64,000 nucleotides of DNA from Asterochloris sp. CNOR1 (taxonomy: Eukaryota > Chlorophyta > Trebouxiophyceae > Trebouxiales > Trebouxiaceae): NCBI GenBank assembly GCA_963969365.1, contig OZ017757.1:2418001-2482000 (forward strand), written 5' to 3'. The notes under the pieces are model-generated. The model had not been told where the DNA came from. It made no database searches and saw only the letters and a list, made by a program, of their open reading frames with translations. Numbering within the stretch: position 1 is the stretch's first letter; the number at the start of each line of letters is the position of its first letter. Both the position numbers and the translations under genes were made by a program. Shown in pieces: positions 59,771 to 64,000 of the stretch.

Positions 59771-62400
59771 TCAGCTCACCTCCTCCCCAGCCAGTCTCTT
59801 CAAGAAGGGGGTTTCCAGCGCCTGAGCAGCTGTAGGGCGCTGGTGCTGGTCTGGGTGCAGCAGCTGCCTGACAAAGTGATACATCTCCTCCCCATACAGG
59901 CGTTCAAGCAGGGCCAGCGCAGGGTCCATGTCTGGCCCATTGTCACGGGCCCACACCTTGGCCTGCAGCAATGCGGAGCTCAGATTGATCAGATTGCTCC
60001 AGGTGCTGTCTGGAGGGCAGAGTGCCGCCCACCTTAGGCCTGCAGCAGCAGAGTATCAAATGCACGTGAGTCACAGCACCAGCTAGGTGCCCTGGACAGG
60101 GGCTGGAGGGACTGGCCGCGGCAGCATGCTGTGCAGAGGCGGCGGGGAGTGCATGTGCCTGCAGATGCCCCCACGCCTCTGCCTGCAGCAGCCAGGCTTT
60201 GGGATCACGCATCTGGAGTCCGCAGTGCCTCATAGCTGTGTAGCAGATGCTTGGCAGGGGAGCGGTGGCAGACGTCCGGAGAAGCTGTGCGCACAGGCAG
60301 AGTGTAAGGTGCTTGAATCAGACGTGCAGCAGGGCTGGCTGACAGCAGCAGCAAATTGCACTGGCCAGCACTGGAGTCATTTCTGCAAAGGCCTGGAGAG
60401 CTGCCGATGGTTGCAGGTCCTCCACACAGCACTCTGCAGCAGCCGTGGAACAGCAGGTGCTCACATCTGTGCTTTGCTGAGGCACTGCACGAGGCAGCTG
60501 GCTGCAGGCCAGGACATGCATAAGCAGACCAGGCAAACCTTGCAGCTCTGACATACGAGTGAGAGAATGCTGCCATGCAACTTCTGTACCAAACATAGAA
60601 GATGTCCAACTCTGTGCTGCGATGTGCTCGGACAGGCAAGCACGCCAGGCAGCCACTGGAAGGGGCCCTTGCTGTTACGCAGGGCAGAAGCACATGAGCT
60701 TGCTGGGCAAGTCCTCACCCACTGCTGTACTTTGCCATCTGCAGGAGGCTCCAGGTGCAGCCTGCTCAGAGGATAGTGGTCTGCAGGCGCACGGCAGCAG
60801 CTCGATGAAGTCATCTGTGGGAACACCTGAAGAGTGGTCACTGACATGTGCTGCGTCCCCCAGCAGCAGAAGTGGAGCCCACCTGGGCATCATGCAGTCC
60901 AGAGCGGCCTCAGCCTACGCTCTGGGAGAGTCTGCTCTGATCAGGCTCTCAAGCGACTGCAGGGGTTCAGTGGATACCTCAACAGCAGCAAGTCATGGCA
61001 AACAAGCTCACCCGTCAGCAGCTTGAGGAGACAGGCCCCCAATGCCCACATGTCCTGGGCTGGCAGGTTGGCAGTGTTGCCAGACTCGCACGTCATGCAT
61101 GGCAAATGCAACTCTGGCGCCCCATACGCCCTTTTGCCGTACATCCCTGACCACTCAGACTCTGAATGGCCTGCACCCAGGAGGCTCGTCAGGGTTGCAA
61201 TGACAATCTTAGACGCTGGACTGAAGCTCAAGTCTCTTGAAATTGGAGGATGCGTGGTGCAAAGAACACCGCAGAGCCAAGATAGAGCTTGCCTGCCAGC
61301 ACTTTGTGCACGCCGAAGTCAAGGAGCTTGACACGGTTGCCTGGCTGCAACTCATTGCAGGGGCCACAGCAGAAGAGGTTGTCAAGGGAGATGTCCCAGT
61401 GCACAAACCACAAACCCCTGGGCGTGACACTCTCTGAGGCCCTGCAGGGTCAATTTTTTGCACAGCGTCAGGGCCATGGCTGGGCTCATCAACACTGCTT
61501 CTGGACGCAGCTGCCGTGCATCGCCCACCCTTGCGCCGTGAAGCGCCAGCAGGTTGCCTAGGAGCTTGAGCTTGGCAAGGTCCCCAGGCCGTGGCTGCAG
61601 CCCCGGAGCATGCAGTGCTTCCTGCAGCGTCTGCAGCAGCCCAGGGCCACTCAGGTACCTGCAGGCCAGCGAGTTGGGTTGGCATCCAGCTGGCCTGCCA
61701 CGCTGCTGCTGATCCACTGTCGGGGCCAGCCTGAAGAGGTCGCCCATCAGTGCCAGCAGCAGGTGGCCTGCAGCAGCACTGGGACCAAGCAGAGGATTGC
61801 AGATGGGGGGTTGCCAGGACACCAGGGCAAAGAACCAGATGGCGAAGCCAGCAGAGAGCAGCATCTGTAAAGGTCTTGATGCTGAGAATGTGGTGGCATT
61901 GTACACAGCACCTTGCATTGAACTGCTACCGGTAGCACGCGTATACCCAGCCAGACAACCTCTCAACATGGTCGACCTAGGCTGGGCACTCAGCTGGTCA
62001 GCAGCATATGTATATCAAGCAGCAGACAGACCGCGATGCATAACAAGCTTGTCCTTAAGGACCCACTCTAGCACGATGTAGGAGCGCTCCTGCCCGTCCT
62101 GGTAGGCGAAGGAGGCCCACTCCATCTGCACAACGTGGCTGCTGCCAGACATGCGCCGCATGATCGCAGCCTCCTGCCGTGTATCAACAGTGGTGAAGGC
62201 ACTCTTGCGGGCGTCCCTGATGTCCTTCTGCAGGCACAAGTCAGAGATGGCTCGTTGCTGCCAGCAAACAGGCTGTTGTTATGCGGCTGTTCCCGGATCC
62301 AACCTCACCTTGACAGCGTAGAGTCGGCCTGAGGCATCGTAGCACCTATGCACCTCTGCATGACCTCCCAAGGCAAAGGGGGCTGACTGCATATGCAGTG
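59771..62400 (-). CDS. Protein kinase-like gene, paralogous neighbour of the pseudokinase
   Basis: A second kinase-fold gene on the same strand directly upstream. Fragments in order: 62309 upward (LGGHAEVHRCYDASGRLYAVK, with loop and VAIK-like lysine), 62063-62227 (TRQEAAIMRRMSGSSHVV, helix C Glu; hinge SYIVLEW), about 61665-61770 (GDLFRLAPTVDQQQ), about 61510-61656 (KLLGNLLALHGARV), about 61290-61445 (WFVHWDISLDNLF; VKLLDFGVHKVL), 61015-61160 (AYGAPELHLP; PAQDMWALGACLLKLLTG) and 59771-59965 (FVRQLLHPDQHQRPTAAQAL). HRD is HWD with the catalytic Asp and the later Asn kept, the usual catalytic Lys is Ser, and DFG is intact, so activity is possible. LALHGA(R/K)V and VRQLLHPD are shared with the neighbour, suggesting an old tandem duplication. 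An open frame at 62598-63026 may be an earlier exon. Not all joins were closed. Confidence 0.65.
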
Positions 62401-63290
62401 CACAACGTTGTTCACTCCTGCTGTGCTGCTGGGACGAGTCGGCACAACATCAAGGCTTGGACTGGGAGGCACCTGGGTGGGCGCATCGACTCCGGTAAGA
62501 ACATAAATGGGCCATGCCGTTGCACATATGTTGCCGTTGCAGATAATGCATGTTTGGTGGACGTGAGAGGCTCTCGAAGGTCTATCCAGCCTCTCACTCA
62601 GACCCCTGCTGGTGCTGCAGAGCCTGCCGATGCATCGCGGCTACGCGAGGCCGAGGCAGGATCCCCAGCATGATCGCCAGCAGCGGGCACAGCCTGCAGA
62701 GCCTGCGGGGCTACAGGTGAGCCAGCAGGAGGGGGCTTTGAGTACTGGCATCTCATGTCGCCACTAGTGATCTGAGGGCAGGCCATCCCAGCATTGCCAG
62801 CCCCTCCGTCAGCATCAGCAGTGTTTCCAGCTTGCCAGGCAGCTTGGCAGATGGCAGCTGGGGGTTGTAGCTGCAGTCTGGACCTCATGATCATGTAGTC
62901 ATTGCCAGCCGGTCTCAGCAACACATAGCCACTGTGGGCCACAGTCTTGCCTTTGTGCGGGACTGCCCTCCCTGCAGGGAGCCAGCTGGGCCGCAGCTGC
63001 TGCAGCCTTCGATCCCCGACATGCACAGCAGCTCTGCAACCAGGCCGCCTTCAGCATATTAGCCACACCATGGCAGCCTTGAATCAGCATTGATCACTGG
63101 TTGCAACCAATTGGCACACTGACTTACTGCCACCCACCTTTCAAAAGGCTGCAAATTGGCAGCCTTTTGGATAAGCTTATCTTAAGATGGCAAGCTGACC
63201 ACAGAGCTTGCTGGGCAGTCTGCCAGCAGGCACAGCAGTCTACGACATGGTGCCAATGGCTTGCCCTTCTTTCCTGACATGCATGCCATA
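62401..63290. other. Mixed stretch between the kinase-like gene and the right-edge gene
   Basis: This contains a minus-strand open frame at 62598-63026 (Pro/Ala/Ser-rich, possibly a 5' exon of the kinase-like gene) and presumably the promoters of both flanking transcripts. No firm splice chain was found. Confidence 0.35.
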
Positions 63291-63308
63291 TGGCATGACT
63301 CATGTGAT

Positions 63309-63438
63309 GCAGGATCTTGTCAAAAGATTTGTGGCTGGCTGGCTGCAGGGCGACCGCAAAGCCCAGAGGAGGGCACTTGTTGCCAGAGAAAAGGCTGTGA
63401 AAGCCTCCATCAAGCATGCTATGCAGAACGTGGACACG
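63309..63438 (+). CDS. Putative basic coiled-coil exon
   Basis: An open exon runs from a gatgcag acceptor to a gtgggt donor and reads DLVKRFVAGWLQGDRKAQ, then RRALVAREKAVKASIKHAMQ. It is amphipathic and basic, not recognised. It may be an upstream exon of the gene starting at 63704 or a separate small gene. Confidence 0.35.
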
Positions 63439-63703
63439 GTGGGTGCTCTTCTTGCTGGTCAGCATTGTCCAGGCTGGCTCTGCAGCTGCAGATGGCATCT
63501 GGAAACCGGTGCCTGCTGGGATCAACTCGTACGAGCACTGTGACTTTGCACCTGCATGAGGGTGGCATGCGTCGCTCATGCTATAGCTAGGTAGCCCTGT
63601 GCAGGTGGAGTCTCAACATTAATTGCTGACACCTCAGATAGAGTCTATGCTCCTGCTGCTGTAGCTGGTAGCTGACTTGCAACGCAACGCCGGCCGTACA
63701 ACA

Positions 63704-64000
63704 ATGGAGGATGAGCGAGAGGTCACTGTGGGGCTGCTGAGGAGTCTCGCAGAGAACTACAAGAAGGGGCAGCTAAGCGATCCTCAGCGTGGAAAGGTGG
63801 CCATTGACACCAGAATTCCTGCATTTCTTAGCCTCTGGTATGTCTGTGGCGGGCAACCACAGAAGCCTGTCCTGCTGCTCTGCAGATTCTGAAGAAGGTG
63901 GTGGCCCTGGAGAGCAAGGACGAGCTCTGCCACGAGATCCTCCATGATATACTGCCTGCTGATTTTGTCATTTCTTGCTGCCCCCAGGCAAGAGAGCTGG
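63704..64000 (+). CDS. 5' part of an unidentified gene cut by the right edge
   Basis: Exon 63704-63796 reads MEDEREVTVGLLRSLAENYK, then KGQLSDPQRGK, and ends at a gtggcc donor. An exon from 63886 after ctgcag continues ILKKVVALESKDELCHEILH in phase and runs towards the window end. The sequence is acidic and helical. I do not recognise the family, and the first ATG may not be the true start if the exon at 63309-63438 belongs to it. Confidence 0.45.

Overview
This window is nuclear DNA from a green plant lineage, most probably a chlorophyte alga of the trebouxiophyte type. It is GC-rich and dense with introns: coding exons of about 40-800 bp are split by introns of about 70-900 bp that end almost uniformly in ctgcag. 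The gene content is also of green-lineage kind: a MUT9-like/photoregulatory casein-kinase-1 relative, a calcineurin-B-like (CBL) calcium sensor, an atypical ACHT-like thioredoxin with a transit-like leader, and an RsmH/MraW rRNA methyltransferase with an organelle-type leader. There are no operons, rRNA genes, CRISPR arrays or recognisable transposons. I rebuilt genes by hand from exon reading frames, splice signals and intron phase. Where all phases agree the model is strong.

Layout from left to right. (-) ENT-like membrane transporter running off the left edge (first exon at 4517). (+) ArfGAP 4958-8500. (-) unknown membrane protein 8806-9602. (+) large Ulp2/SENP6-7-type SUMO protease about 11267-25317, with an unplaced coiled-coil exon at 10643. 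(-) CBL 25456-26976. (+) small DUF3128/CX9C protein 27266-27959. (+) MUT9-like kinase 28685-37067. (+) thioredoxin 37450-38952. (+) NDUFS5-like complex I subunit 39700-40606. (+) cytochrome b561 40930-42539. (-) Mpv17/PMP22 protein 42772-43792. (+) SAM methyltransferase 43895-45929. (+) RsmH 45959-48712. (-) unidentified multi-exon gene about 49870-53780. (-) pseudokinase 54067-59178. (-) related kinase-like gene about 59771-62400. (+) beginning of another gene at the right edge.

Functional themes are mitochondrial and plastid upkeep (NDUFS5, DUF3128, Mpv17, RsmH, ACHT-like thioredoxin, possibly the methyltransferase) and signalling or protein regulation (CBL, MUT9-like kinase, SUMO protease, ArfGAP, kinase/pseudokinase pair). 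Several gene pairs are very close: CBL/DUF3128 and Mpv17/methyltransferase are head to head, and the methyltransferase and RsmH genes share a strand with only 29 bp between stop and start.

The most striking signal is not a gene. In gene after gene the introns carry decayed copies ('echoes') of the neighbouring exon edge together with its splice site, usually 60-400 bp away. I list more than fifteen cases. This suggests that introns here grow, or arise, by local duplication across exon-intron junctions, leaving decoy splice sites and sometimes a still-open second exon. No old viral element was recognised.
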